A stretch of DNA of 64,000 nt from JADJOY01 sp046331705 [NCBI: bacterium] (GTDB lineage Bacteria; JADJOY01), in assembly GCA_046331705.1 (NCBI GenBank), contig JAXLQJ010000034.1, positions 17,612 to 81,611 on the forward strand. The letters are read 5' to 3'. Below are positions 1 through 8,912 of this stretch, one piece after another. Position 1 is the first letter of the stretch, and each line of letters starts with the position of its first letter. The notes beneath the pieces are model-generated. The model had not been told where the DNA came from, did no database searches, and saw nothing but the letters and a program-made list of their open reading frames with translations. The position numbers and the translations under genes were made by a program.

Positions 1-1
1 T

Positions 2-691
2 CACGCGCAAGCCAGCGGCGGGCCGTCGCTCAAGCTCGACCTCGGCGACCTGAGCGCCGGGCGTGCCTCCAACCTCATCGAGATGGTGGCGCTCATCACG
101 GTGATCGGGCTCGCGCCCTCGGTGCTGGTGCTCTTCACCTCGTTCACGCGCATCCTGATCTCGCTCTCGATCCTGCGCCAGGCGCTCGGCCTGCCGCAGG
201 TGCCGCCGAACCAGGTGCTGATCGGCCTGGCCCTCTTCCTGTCGGTGTTCGTGATGCGGCCGGTCTGGGAGCAGGTCGACACGCAGGCGCTCACGCCCTA
301 CCTCGCCGAGGAGATCGACGCTCGCGAGGGCCTAACGCGCGCCTGGGGCCCGGTGCGCACGTTCATGCTGGCGCAGACCCGCGACAGCGACCTGGCGCTC
401 TTCGTCGAGCTGTCGCGGCAGCCGATCCCGACGCAGCGCGAGGACGTGCGCTTCGACGCGCTCGCACCCGCGTTCCTCCTGAGCGAGCTCAAGACCAGCT
501 TCCTGATCGGATTCCTGCTCTACGTGCCGTTCCTGGTGCTCGACCTGGTGGTGGGCTCGGTGCTGCTGGCGATGGGCATGATGGTGCTCCCGCCGGTGGT
601 GATCTCCCTGCCCTTCAAGCTGCTGCTGTTCGTGATGGTCGACGGCTGGTCCCTGGTCGTCGGCTCGCTGGTACGGGGATTCCACACGTGA
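2..691 (+). CDS. fliP: FliP, flagellar export gate protein (5' partial)
   Basis: Core membrane subunit of the flagellar type III export gate, where FliP, FliQ and FliR form the channel through which rod, hook and filament subunits pass. The reading frame is open from the first bases of the window, so the start lies upstream; 229 residues are visible against about 245-250 for the family, so only the extreme N-terminus is missing. Family features seen are the hydrophobic segment with TRILISLSILRQALG, the conserved PPNQVLIGLALFL stretch, the hydrophilic periplasmic region in the middle and two C-terminal hydrophobic helices with MGMMVLPPVVISLPFK. It is followed after 79 bases by fliQ. Seen directly: frame and motifs; role is from family knowledge. 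Confidence 0.96.
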   Translation, partial: HAQASGGPSLKLDLGDLSAGRASNLIEMVALITVIGLAPSVLVLFTSFTRILISLSILRQALGLPQVPPNQVLIGLALFLSVFVMRPVWEQVDTQALTPYLAEEIDAREGLTRAWGPVRTFMLAQTRDSDLALFVELSRQPIPTQREDVRFDALAPAFLLSELKTSFLIGFLLYVPFLVLDLVVGSVLLAMGMMVLPPVVISLPFKLLLFVMVDGWSLVVGSLVRGFHT

Positions 692-770
692 GTCGAGCGA
701 CGACGAGAGACCTCGGGCGGTTTCCCGCCCCTCCCCCGCGCGTGCTCACGGCAGACCGGAGGATCGCGCG

Positions 771-1034
771 ATGAGCTCGGTGGACGTGGCACAGGTGGCC
801 GGGATGGCGCTCAGGACCGGAATCCTGGTGGCCGGGCCGTTGCTCACCGCCGGGATGCTGGTCGGGATCCTCTTCGGCGTGCTGCAAGCGATGACGCAGA
901 TCCACGAGGCGACCCTCGCGGTGGTGCCGAAGATGGCCGCCGTGATCGGCGCGCTGGCGGTGGGCGGGCCGTGGATGTTCCAGACCTTGCGCCAGCTCAT
1001 CGTCGGCCTCTACCGACTGATCCCCAGCGTCTGA
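771..1034 (+). CDS. fliQ: FliQ, flagellar export gate protein
   Basis: Small export gate subunit that packs around the FliP-FliR core. The protein is 87 residues, the usual FliQ length, and consists of two hydrophobic hairpin-forming helices, with the conserved QAMTQIHEATL stretch between them. A GGAGG Shine-Dalgarno lies about 9 bases before the ATG, supporting this start. It sits between fliP and fliR in the canonical gene order. No anomaly seen. Confidence 0.96.
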   Translation: MSSVDVAQVAGMALRTGILVAGPLLTAGMLVGILFGVLQAMTQIHEATLAVVPKMAAVIGALAVGGPWMFQTLRQLIVGLYRLIPSV

Positions 1035-1058
1035 GCCGATGGGCGCCGAGCGTCGACC

Positions 1059-1847
1059 GTGATCGAGCTGCACGCCACCAGCGCCTGGATCACCACCTTC
1101 GCGGCCGTGCTGGCGCGAGTGGCGGCGTTCGTGATCGCGGCGCCCATCCTCGGTCAGAACGTGATTCCCGCGCGCGTGCGGCTGCTGCTCATCGTGGCCA
1201 TCGCGGCGTCGTTGGTCTCCGTCGCTCCCGCGCCGGCGCTCGACGCCGGGCACGCGCCGCTCTCGGTCGCCTTCGGGTTGGTGCTGGAGGCGCTGGTGGG
1301 CGCGCTGCTCGGCTTCGTCGCGCGGCTGGTCTTCGACGCGGTGAGCTTCGCGGCCGAGGCGATCTCCATCAGCATGGGCCTCGGCTCGGCGAGCCTCTTC
1401 GATCCGATGCTCGGACAGCAGGGCTCGGTGCTCACGCTCTTCGAGGGGCAGGTGGCGGTGGCGCTGTTCGTGGCGCTCGACGGCCATCACGTGCTCTTCG
1501 AGGTGCTCGGCCGATCGCTGCAAGCGGTGCCGTTGCTCACCCCGCACATCGGCCCGGGCCTCGCGTGGGGGTTGGTGCAGGTGGTCACGACCACCGCCGC
1601 CGCCGGTCTCGCGCTGGCCGCGCCGGTGCTCACGACGCTGCTGCTCTTCCAGACCGGCCTCGCCGTCTTGACCCGCGCGGTGCCCTCGCTCGGATCGTTC
1701 GCGAGCATGGGCTTTCTCGCGACTGTGGCGGTGGGCTTGCTCCTGCTGCAGGCGACCCACAGCCACTGGCTACAGGCGGTCGCGGGTCTCATCGATCTCA
1801 CGGGCCGGCAGATGAACGCCGCCTTCGGAGCGCTGGCGACACCCTGA
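1059..1847 (+). CDS. fliR: FliR, flagellar export gate protein
   Basis: Third channel-forming subunit of the flagellar export gate. The 262-residue protein has about six hydrophobic segments and the family landmarks ARVAAFVIAAPILG near the N-terminus and ISMGLGSASLFDPMLGQQ in the middle. It starts with GTG 24 bases after the fliQ stop; no in-frame ATG nearby fits the family length better. flhB follows 24 bases later, so fliQ, fliR, flhB and flhA look like one transcription unit. Length and order are typical. Confidence 0.95.
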   Translation: MIELHATSAWITTFAAVLARVAAFVIAAPILGQNVIPARVRLLLIVAIAASLVSVAPAPALDAGHAPLSVAFGLVLEALVGALLGFVARLVFDAVSFAAEAISISMGLGSASLFDPMLGQQGSVLTLFEGQVAVALFVALDGHHVLFEVLGRSLQAVPLLTPHIGPGLAWGLVQVVTTTAAAGLALAAPVLTTLLLFQTGLAVLTRAVPSLGSFASMGFLATVAVGLLLLQATHSHWLQAVAGLIDLTGRQMNAAFGALATP

Positions 1848-1871
1848 CGAGGGGTGCGCGAGGACGGGACC

Positions 1872-2966
1872 ATGTCCGAGACCAGCGCGGACGATCGCAC
1901 AGAACAACCCACCTCGCGACGGCTCCAGAAGGCGCGCGAGCAGGGTCAGATCGCGCGCAGCCGCGAGGTCAACACCGTGGCGCTGCTGGTGGGAGTCGCC
2001 ACCGTGTACCACTACTTCGGCGCCCATTCGCTCGACGAGCTCATCGCCATCGGGCGCGCCTGCTGGAGCGCGATCGGCGACGTGGCGGACGGCGACGTCC
2101 TCGCCACCGCGTACGTGTCCGCTGGCCGCGCCTCTGCGTTGGTGGCGGTGCCGCTCCTGACCGTGATGGTGCTGGGCGTGGTCTCGCAACTCGCCCAGGG
2201 CGGCTGGCTCATCACCCTCGCGCCCATCGCGCCCAAGCTCACGCCCTTCGATCCCACCGCGATGCTCGGCCGCCTCGCCGGACGGCGGAACTGGGCGGAC
2301 CTCGGCCGCACCGCCCTCGCCGCGACGCTCGCGATCTACGTGGTCACCCGCGAGCTGCGCGCGGACCTGGGGCCCGCCGTCGATCTCCACCACGCCAACG
2401 CGCGCGGCATCCTCGCCTTCCTGGGCACCCGCCTCGACCACCTCGTGCTCATGACCGGCGCGGCACTCGTCGCGCCGGCGGTCGTCGACTACTTCTACCA
2501 GCGCTACAGCCTCAACAAGCGCCTCAAGATGACCAAGCAAGAGGTCAAGGAAGAGGCGCGCGACGAGGACGGCGATCCGCTGGTCAAGGGCCGGGTGTCG
2601 GGCATGCGGCGCGAGATGGTGCTGCGCCGCTCGCTCGCGCAGGTGCCCACCGCCGACGTCGTCATCACCAACCCGCAACACGTCGCGGTGGCGCTGCGCT
2701 ACCGGAGCGGCTCGATGGCGGCTCCCAAGCTGGTGGCCAAGGGCGCGGACACGATCGCGGCCAAGATCCGCGAGATCGCCCGCGCCCACGACGTGCCGAT
2801 CCTCGAGCGCCCGCCGCTCGCGCGCTGGATCTACCGGCACGTCGCGGTGGGCGCCGAGATCCCCGAGTCGCTCTACAAGGCGATCGCCGAGATCCTGGCC
2901 TTCGTCTATCGCACTCGGGGCGCGCGCAAGCGCACCGCGCTGGCGGCGCTCGGAGCTAGGCGATGA
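1872..2966 (+). CDS. flhB: FlhB, export specificity switch protein
   Basis: Export apparatus protein whose cytoplasmic domain autocleaves to switch secretion from rod/hook to filament substrates. I chose ATG 1872 (364 residues) over the upstream GTG at 1854, because the family-typical DRTEQPTSRRLQKAREQGQ follows shortly after it and a GAGGACGGG lies just before it. Four hydrophobic segments span roughly residues 30-220, then the cytoplasmic domain. The cleavage motif is N267-P268-Q269-H270 instead of the usual NPTH: the cleavable Asn-Pro and the His are kept, the Thr is replaced by Gln. The stop codon overlaps the flhA start (ATGA), implying translational coupling. Confidence 0.95.
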   Translation: MSETSADDRTEQPTSRRLQKAREQGQIARSREVNTVALLVGVATVYHYFGAHSLDELIAIGRACWSAIGDVADGDVLATAYVSAGRASALVAVPLLTVMVLGVVSQLAQGGWLITLAPIAPKLTPFDPTAMLGRLAGRRNWADLGRTALAATLAIYVVTRELRADLGPAVDLHHANARGILAFLGTRLDHLVLMTGAALVAPAVVDYFYQRYSLNKRLKMTKQEVKEEARDEDGDPLVKGRVSGMRREMVLRRSLAQVPTADVVITNPQHVAVALRYRSGSMAAPKLVAKGADTIAAKIREIARAHDVPILERPPLARWIYRHVAVGAEIPESLYKAIAEILAFVYRTRGARKRTALAALGARR

Positions 2967-5113
2967 GCGCGGCGACGCCTGCCACCACGCGCGCACCGGC
3001 GCCCGCCGCCACCCCGGCGCGCGCCGGAGCGCCCGCTGCCGCCGGCGCGGTACCGGCCAAGGGCACCGCCGCCAAGGCCGCGGGCGCCCCCATGCGAATC
3101 CCGGTGAGCGAGCTGGTGGTGGCGATCGGCCTCGTCGGCATCTTGCTGCTGATGCTGGTGCCGGTGGCGCCGGTGCTCCTCGACGTCTTCATCACGCTCA
3201 ACCTGACCATCGCCGTGCTGGTGCTGATGATCGCGGTCTACGTGTCGAAACCCCTCGATTTCGAGGGATTCCCCACGGTGCTGCTGTTCACGACCTTGTT
3301 CCGCCTGTCGCTCAACGTCGCGACCACGCGGCTCATCCTGACCTCCGGCGAGCACGGCGCCGCCGCGGTCGGCCGCGTGGTGACCGCGTTCGGCGAGTTC
3401 GTCGCCGGCGGCGATCCGGTGGTGGGCGGTGTCGTCTTCCTGATCCTGGTGGTCATCAACTTCGTGGTCATCACCAAGGGCGCCGGCCGCATCGCCGAGG
3501 TGAGCGCGCGCTTCACCTTGGACGCCATGCCCGGCAAGCAGCTCTCGATCGACGCCAACCTCTCGAGCGGGCTGATCGGCGAGCAGGAAGCGCGCGAGCG
3601 CCGCCGCGCGCTGGAGCGCGAGGCCGAGTTCTACGGCTCGATGGACGGCGCCAGCAAATTCGTCCGCGGCGACGCGATGGCCGGCTTGATCATCACCGCC
3701 ATCAACATCATCGGCGGCTTGGTGATCGGCGTCGCGCGCCACGAGCTGAGCTTCGCCGAGGCGGGCCACATCTACACCGTGCTCACCATCGGCGACGGGC
3801 TCGCGGCCCAGATCCCGGCGCTCTTGATCTCGACCGCCGCCGGTCTGGTGGTCACGAAGGTGAGCGACGGCGAGAGCCTCGGCACCACGCTGCAGAGCCC
3901 GGTGCGGAAGTTCCCGCGCGCGGCGCTCTTCACCAGCGGGATCCTGGGGGCGATGGCCTTCGTGCCCGGTCTGCCCTTCCCGCCGTTCGCGGTGCTCGCC
4001 ATCGGCGCGGGACTCGTCGGGCGCAGCATGGCGCGGGCGAGCCAGGCACCCGAGGCGACGCCCGAGCCGCAGGCGCCGGTGGAGAAGGACATCGAGTCGC
4101 TGCTGCCGGTGGACCCGATCGCGATCGAGGTCGGCTACGCGCTGGTGCCGCTGGCGGACCGCCGCCGTGAGGGAAATCTCACGGTGCGCGTGAAGTCGCT
4201 GCGGCGCCAGCTCGCCGAGGAGCTGGGGCTGGTGGTCCCACCGGTACACATCCGCGACAACCTGAGCCTCAAGCCCGAGAGCTATCGGATCCTGCTCAAG
4301 GGCGCCGAGGTCGCCAGCGGCGAGCTGCGCGCCGAGGGATTGCTGGCGCTCAAGCCCGGCGGCGAGCTGCCGGCGATCGAGGGACGCGCGACACAGGACC
4401 CGGCCTTCGGCATCCCGGCGCTGTGGATCTCGAAGTCGAAGAAGGCCGAGGCGGAGCGCGCCGGCTGCACGGTGGTCGATCCCGCGAGCGCGCTCACCAC
4501 CCACGTGAGCGTGGTGCTGCGGCGAAACGGCCACGAGATCCTCGGTCTCTCCCAGGTCATCGCCGGGCTCGAGCGCATCGCCCAGGAGCACCCGCGGCTG
4601 GTCGAGGACCTGGTGCCCGATCCGTTGCCGCGCCCGGTGCTGCTGCGGGTGCTCAAGAACCTGCTCCGCGAGGGCGTCTCGATCCGCGACCTCGCCACGA
4701 TCCTGGAAGCGCTCGCCGAGGTCGCGCCCGCGACCAAGGACCCCTACGTGCTCACCGAGCGCGTGCGCGCGGCGCTGGCGCGCACGATCCTCGCACCGCA
4801 TCTGGGCGATGGACGCACGCTGGCGGTGCTCACCCTCGAACGCGAGCTCGAGCGGCGCATGCTCGACGCCGCCGCGCACGGCACCACCGCCGCGGCGCTC
4901 GACCCGGTGACGCTGCGGCGGGTGATCGAGCGCGCCCGCGACGGCATCGCCACACCCGCCATCACCGGCGAGCCGCCGGTGCTCTTGGTCCCGGGAGCGT
5001 TGCGCCGGCCGCTGCGCGAGGCCCTCGAGCCGTTCCTTCCCGACGTCACCATCCTCGGCCAGGGCGAATTGGTCTCCGGCATTCAAGTGCGATCCGTGGG
5101 AACCGTGGGGTAA
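2963..5113 (+). CDS. flhA: FlhA, flagellar export gate/energizer protein
   Basis: Large export gate protein with a membrane part that couples proton flow to export and a cytoplasmic ring that docks chaperone-substrate complexes. The 716-residue protein has about eight hydrophobic segments over residues 45-360, the family signature RIAEVSARFTLDAMPGKQ and a long soluble C-terminal domain (about 370-716). The first ~40 residues are an Ala/Pro/Thr-rich extension (TPATTRAPAPAATPARAG and so on) longer than in typical FlhA; what it does is unknown. It overlaps the flhB stop by four bases and is six bases from flhF. Confidence 0.96.
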   Translation: MSAATPATTRAPAPAATPARAGAPAAAGAVPAKGTAAKAAGAPMRIPVSELVVAIGLVGILLLMLVPVAPVLLDVFITLNLTIAVLVLMIAVYVSKPLDFEGFPTVLLFTTLFRLSLNVATTRLILTSGEHGAAAVGRVVTAFGEFVAGGDPVVGGVVFLILVVINFVVITKGAGRIAEVSARFTLDAMPGKQLSIDANLSSGLIGEQEARERRRALEREAEFYGSMDGASKFVRGDAMAGLIITAINIIGGLVIGVARHELSFAEAGHIYTVLTIGDGLAAQIPALLISTAAGLVVTKVSDGESLGTTLQSPVRKFPRAALFTSGILGAMAFVPGLPFPPFAVLAIGAGLVGRSMARASQAPEATPEPQAPVEKDIESLLPVDPIAIEVGYALVPLADRRREGNLTVRVKSLRRQLAEELGLVVPPVHIRDNLSLKPESYRILLKGAEVASGELRAEGLLALKPGGELPAIEGRATQDPAFGIPALWISKSKKAEAERAGCTVVDPASALTTHVSVVLRRNGHEILGLSQVIAGLERIAQEHPRLVEDLVPDPLPRPVLLRVLKNLLREGVSIRDLATILEALAEVAPATKDPYVLTERVRAALARTILAPHLGDGRTLAVLTLERELERRMLDAAAHGTTAAALDPVTLRRVIERARDGIATPAITGEPPVLLVPGALRRPLREALEPFLPDVTILGQGELVSGIQVRSVGTVG

Positions 5114-5119
5114 TCACCG

Positions 5120-6316
5120 ATGGATACGAAGAGCTTTCACGCCTCGACCGTCCGCGAGGCATTGGGCCTCGTCAAGAGCGAGCTCGGCGACGAAGCCGAG
5201 ATCCTGGACACGCGCGCCGTGGGCGAAGGAGCCACGCGTCGCGTCGAGATCCGGGCTCGCGCCGGAAGCCTGCGGGCGCTCGCCGGCCAGCACGCGAGCG
5301 ACATCGGCCTGCCGACCGTGGCCGCCGGTCAGCCCGCGCCGCTGGCGGGACTCGGCTCGCTGCTGAGCTTCGCTCCCAGCGCCGTCGCCCCAGCGTCCGC
5401 CGCGCGCGAGCCCACGAGCGCGGCCACGCCCGCCGACGCCTCGGTGGGCTCGCTCGCCCGCGACCTCGAGCGCGTCGCGCGAAACGTCGAGGGATTCCGT
5501 GAGTCGCTCACGCAAATCACCTGGCTCACCGAGCACTTCTCGCTAGGCGTCCTGTCCGAGATCGAGCGCGAGGCCTACCGCAACCTGCGGGCGCGCGGCC
5601 TCGACGCGCGCACCGCGCTCACCTTGCTCACCGACGCGCGTGCCTGCGAGCCGCTCGGCGGCTGGCTGCGCGATCGGCTGCTGGCGGTGCTCGGGCAGCG
5701 CGTCACGGTCGCCGACCCGCCCTCGCCGACCGGGCCGCGGGTGGTGGTGTTCGCCGGGTCCTCGGGGGCCGGCAAGACCACGCTCATCGCGAAGCTCGCC
5801 GCCGCCGCGCAGCTCGAGGGTGTGCCCGGCGTCCACCTCGTCACCACCGACCTCTTCCGGGTCGGCGGCGCCTCGGAGCTGGTGACCTACGGTCGGCTGC
5901 TCGGCATTCCGACCCACGTGTTGCGAGAGCCGGCGACGCTCGCGCGGATGATCGAGCGCCTCGATCGCGGCTGGCTCTTGATCGACACCGCGGGACGCGC
6001 CGCCGATGACCCGCGCCAGCGCGCGCTGCTCGCACCCGCCGTCGCGGCGCGCGACCGGATCGAAGTCCACCTGACGCTCAACGTCACCACCAAGCCCGAG
6101 GATCAGCTCGAGTCGGCGCGCCGCTGGTCGTGGCTCACGCCCGATCGCGCGGCGCTCACGCACCTCGACGAGACCGCCTCGCCCGGCAGCGTCCTGGCCC
6201 CACTCGAGGAGCTCGAGCGCCCGCTCTCGTATCTGTCGTCGAGCGGCAACGTCCCGGGCGGGCTCGAGGTCGCGCGCACCGATCTGCTGGCGGGCTGGAT
6301 CCTCGGCGAGGGCTGA
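5120..6316 (+). CDS. flhF: FlhF, SRP-type GTPase for flagellum placement
   Basis: SRP-like GTPase that marks the cell pole or site for flagellar assembly and works with FlhG. The 398 residues comprise an N-terminal domain starting MDTKSFHASTVREALGLVK, an Ala/Ser-rich linker (about 60-125) and the NG GTPase domain. The P-loop is G213-S-S-G-A-G-K-T-T, followed by VTTDLFRVGG and the G3-type LIDTAGR. It starts six bases after flhA. The flhF-flhG-fliA order is typical of polar flagellates, but the window does not show the flagellation pattern. Confidence 0.95.
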   Translation: MDTKSFHASTVREALGLVKSELGDEAEILDTRAVGEGATRRVEIRARAGSLRALAGQHASDIGLPTVAAGQPAPLAGLGSLLSFAPSAVAPASAAREPTSAATPADASVGSLARDLERVARNVEGFRESLTQITWLTEHFSLGVLSEIEREAYRNLRARGLDARTALTLLTDARACEPLGGWLRDRLLAVLGQRVTVADPPSPTGPRVVVFAGSSGAGKTTLIAKLAAAAQLEGVPGVHLVTTDLFRVGGASELVTYGRLLGIPTHVLREPATLARMIERLDRGWLLIDTAGRAADDPRQRALLAPAVAARDRIEVHLTLNVTTKPEDQLESARRWSWLTPDRAALTHLDETASPGSVLAPLEELERPLSYLSSSGNVPGGLEVARTDLLAGWILGEG

Positions 6317-6448
6317 TCGACGCGCACCATCCGGCGCGCGAATGCCGTCGCCGGCGCCGACACGAGGCGCGCGCGGCCCGCGTACCGATTCGCACCCGAA
6401 CCTGGACGGGCGGCCTGTGTCGCCGCCGCCGCGAGAGACGAGGTCGCC

Positions 6449-7288
6449 ATGAACGCCCAACCCGGTGCACACGCGCTTCCGTTCCTGCCCCGCGCGCGCT
6501 CGCATTGGCTCGCGGTGGTGGGGGGCAAGGGAGGCGTCGGCAAGACCCACGTGGCGGCGAGCCTCGCGCACGCGTGGGCCGCCGCCGGCGAGCGCGTGCT
6601 GCTGGTCGACGCCGACCTCGGTTTGGGCAACGTCGAGATCCTGCTCGGGCTTCGGCCGCGCTTCGACCTCGCCGACGCGATCACGGGCCGGGTCTCGCTC
6701 TCCGACGTCGTCGTGCAAGCACCCAACGGCGTGCACGTGCTGCCTGCGGGCTCGGGCTCGCTCGACCTCGCCACGTTCACGCTGCCCGAGCGCGCGCGCC
6801 TCACGGCGAGCCTCACGGCGCTGGGACACCTCTACGACCGGGTCGTCCTCGACGTCGGCGCCGGCATCGGTCCGGTGGTGCTCTTCTTCCAGGGCCTCGC
6901 GCACGAGACCCTCGTGGTCACGCACGCCGAGCCCACGGCGCTCACCGACGCCTACGCGTTCGTGAAGGTCGCGTATCGCGCCAACGCCACCCGGCGATTC
7001 CGGCTGCTCGTGAACCAGGCGCGTGACGGCGAGGACGCCACTCGCGCGCACCGCGTCATCGAGGAGCTGGCGCAACGCTTCCTCGGCGTCGCCGTCGACG
7101 ACGCCGGCGCCATCCCCTACGACGCCCAGGTCGGTCGCGCGGTGCGGCTGCAGAAGGTGGTGGTCGAATCGAACCCCACCTGCCCCGCCTCCCACGCCCT
7201 CGAACGGTTGGCACGCACCCTGCTCTCTCACGATTCCGCCGGCTCGGCGACCACGGCGCACCGTCACGTGCCAGGGAAGGCAAGATGA
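6449..7288 (+). CDS. flhG: FlhG/FleN, MinD-like ATPase controlling flagellar number
   Basis: ParA/MinD-type ATPase that stimulates FlhF and limits flagellar number; in polar flagellates it can also restrain the master sigma-54 activator. The 279-residue protein has the deviant Walker A K27-GGVGKT, then VLLVDADLGLGNVEILLGL and the conserved VVLDVGAGIG. A 132-base gap after flhF holds no gene. Its stop overlaps the fliA start (ATGA). The sequence fits FlhG better than MinD because of the context and because no minC or minE is adjacent. Confidence 0.93.
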   Translation: MNAQPGAHALPFLPRARSHWLAVVGGKGGVGKTHVAASLAHAWAAAGERVLLVDADLGLGNVEILLGLRPRFDLADAITGRVSLSDVVVQAPNGVHVLPAGSGSLDLATFTLPERARLTASLTALGHLYDRVVLDVGAGIGPVVLFFQGLAHETLVVTHAEPTALTDAYAFVKVAYRANATRRFRLLVNQARDGEDATRAHRVIEELAQRFLGVAVDDAGAIPYDAQVGRAVRLQKVVVESNPTCPASHALERLARTLLSHDSAGSATTAHRHVPGKAR

Positions 7289-8061
7289 GAGCGGAGCTCG
7301 CGTATTACCGGATAGATCACGAGCCTCGCGGCCAAGACCGCGAGGCCACGATCCTCGCGCACGTCGGCTTGGTGCGACAGGTTGCGCGCCGCATCGGGCA
7401 CTTCTTGCCCACCGCGGTGGACCGAGATGACCTGGTTCAGGCCGGGATGATCGGCCTGATTCTGGCGGTCGATCGGTTCGATCCCACCAACGGCGCTCAG
7501 TTCACCACCTACGCCGAGCACCGGGTGCGGGGCGCGATCCTCGATCACCTGCGCGAATCCGACTGGGCGCCGCGCTCGCTGCGTCACGCGGCCCAGACGC
7601 TGGACCACGCCCGCCACGCGCTCACCGGCGAGCTCGGCCGGACTCCGGATCACGCCGAGCTGGCGAACCACCTCGGCGTATCGGTGGACGAGATCGCCGA
7701 AACCGACCGCGCCGTGGACGGCTTGCGGCTCTTGAGCCTCAACGATCCCGTCACACTCTCCGACGACGAGGTCACCGAGGTGATCGACGTCCTCGACGGC
7801 AGCGACTCGATGACGCCGCTCGCCAACGCCGAGCTCCAGCAGTTCCGCGACCGGCTGGTGCGCGCCATCGCCGCGCTGCCCACCAAGGCGCAGACCGTGC
7901 TGTCGCTCTACCACTCCGAAGGACTGACCATGAAGGAGGTCGGCGACGTGCTGGGCGTCACCGAGTCGCGGGTGAGCCAGATCTACTCGCAAACGATGCG
8001 CACGCTGCGCGAGTGGCTCGAAGCGCACGGCGCCGAGGACCCGCGGGAATCGGCGTCGTGA
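7285..8061 (+). CDS. fliA: FliA, sigma-28 factor of flagellar RNA polymerase
   Basis: Sigma-70-family factor that transcribes late flagellar and chemotaxis genes after FlgM export. The 258 residues include region 2 (DRDDLVQAGMIGLILAVDRF, then QFTTYAEHRVRGAILDHLR), a region 3 (RTPDHAELANHLGVS) and region 4 with a helix-turn-helix (LTMKEVGDVLGVTESRVSQI). Its ATG overlaps the flhG stop. The anti-sigma factor flgM is encoded at 14184, and four sites elsewhere in the window share a sigma-28-like promoter pattern, which supports FliA being functional here. Confidence 0.96.
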   Translation: MRAELAYYRIDHEPRGQDREATILAHVGLVRQVARRIGHFLPTAVDRDDLVQAGMIGLILAVDRFDPTNGAQFTTYAEHRVRGAILDHLRESDWAPRSLRHAAQTLDHARHALTGELGRTPDHAELANHLGVSVDEIAETDRAVDGLRLLSLNDPVTLSDDEVTEVIDVLDGSDSMTPLANAELQQFRDRLVRAIAALPTKAQTVLSLYHSEGLTMKEVGDVLGVTESRVSQIYSQTMRTLREWLEAHGAEDPRESAS

Positions 8062-8087
8062 GCGCCGCCACCGCACGAGGGTGATTC

Positions 8088-8300
8088 GTGGCCAGCTCGT
8101 CGATCGGCCCGGCGGTTCCCGTGAGCGTGCCGGCGGTGATCGGCGAGCAGCCGCGCCGCCGCCGCGACGCACCGAACCGCGATCCGCGCCAGCCGCGCCA
8201 CCACGAGCCACCCGCCCCCGAGCCCCCCATCGCCAACACCGATCCCACGGCCAGCGACGAGCCCGACGGCGCGCAGCCTTCTCTCGACGTCTTCGTCTGA
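8088..8300 (+). CDS. Small Pro/Arg-rich hypothetical protein
   Basis: A 70-residue ORF with a GTG start 26 bases after fliA; a GAGGGTG lies about 9 bases before it. It begins MASSSIGPAVPVSVPAVIGE, then becomes Arg/Pro-rich and ends in an acidic tail (SDEPDGAQPSLDVFV). There is no recognisable domain, signal peptide or membrane segment. Small low-complexity genes at this spot, between fliA and the DUF2802-like gene, are known from flagellar operons of other bacteria, so it may be real. I assign no function. Confidence 0.5.
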   Translation: MASSSIGPAVPVSVPAVIGEQPRRRRDAPNRDPRQPRHHEPPAPEPPIANTDPTASDEPDGAQPSLDVFV

Positions 8301-8329
8301 CCCTGCCCGCGACGCATCACGGAGATCCC

Positions 8330-8908
8330 ATGAGCCCCACGTTCTGGATCACGCAGATCGCCTTCGACACGCTGCTCATCGGCGGATTCGTGTGGATGCT
8401 TTACGAAGGCCGCCGCCTGCGTCGGCTCGCCGCCAACGTGCGCGGCAGCGCCCACGGCACCGCCGCGCTGGCCGAGATCGTCGACGACCTGGAGGCGCTG
8501 ACGCGCGCCTCGGCCCTCACCGCGCGCGAGATCGAGCAATCGGTGAAAGCCAACGGCGAGGAGATCCAGCGCCGGCTGCTGCTGGTCGAGCAGAAGCGCG
8601 ACGAGCTGGAGCGCGCCATCGATCGCGCCGAGGAGCTCGCGGCGCGGGTCGCCGAGCCGGTGGCGGCGAGCGCGGCCGCGAGCGCGAGCAGCGCGCCCCG
8701 CGCCGGTGCCCACGCTGGCGGCCCCGCGCTCGCATCGCTGGTCGACCCGGCGGCGCCCACCTACGACCTCGCGTGCGATCTCTTGCTTGGCGGACTCGAT
8801 CCCGACGACGTGGCGCGCGACACCCGGCTGCCCATCGCCGAGGTGGAAGTGCTGCGCGCGCTGCGCCTCGCGAGCACGGCGCCCATCACCCGAGCCTCGC
8901 TTCGCTGA
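8330..8908 (+). CDS. DUF2802-like membrane-anchored flagellar operon protein
   Basis: A 192-residue protein with one N-terminal hydrophobic helix (ITQIAFDTLLIGGFVWML, residues 6-23), a long charged coiled-coil-like region (about 25-110), an Ala-rich linker and a compact C-terminal segment YDLACDLLLGGLDPDDVARD that ends in a helix-turn-helix-like repeat. This layout matches DUF2802-type proteins found beside fliA and chemotaxis genes in other flagellates, whose function is unsettled. ATG 8330 is preceded by GGAGATCCC. It is followed four bases later by flgF, which links it to the rod operon. Confidence 0.7.
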   Translation: MSPTFWITQIAFDTLLIGGFVWMLYEGRRLRRLAANVRGSAHGTAALAEIVDDLEALTRASALTAREIEQSVKANGEEIQRRLLLVEQKRDELERAIDRAEELAARVAEPVAASAAASASSAPRAGAHAGGPALASLVDPAAPTYDLACDLLLGGLDPDDVARDTRLPIAEVEVLRALRLASTAPITRASLR

Positions 8909-8912
8909 CGCC

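Noticed and set aside
971-2959. Long Arg-rich ORFs antiparallel or out of frame with fliR, flhB and many other genes
   Set aside because: Extreme GC content leaves long open shadow frames; their translations are Arg/Ala/Gly-rich and lack domains, while the real genes in the other frame have clear families.
5084-5112. TCAAGT near the end of flhA as a sigma-28 promoter for flhF
   Set aside because: The expected -10 position reads CCGTGGGG, matching poorly, and flhF is tightly spaced in the flhA operon.
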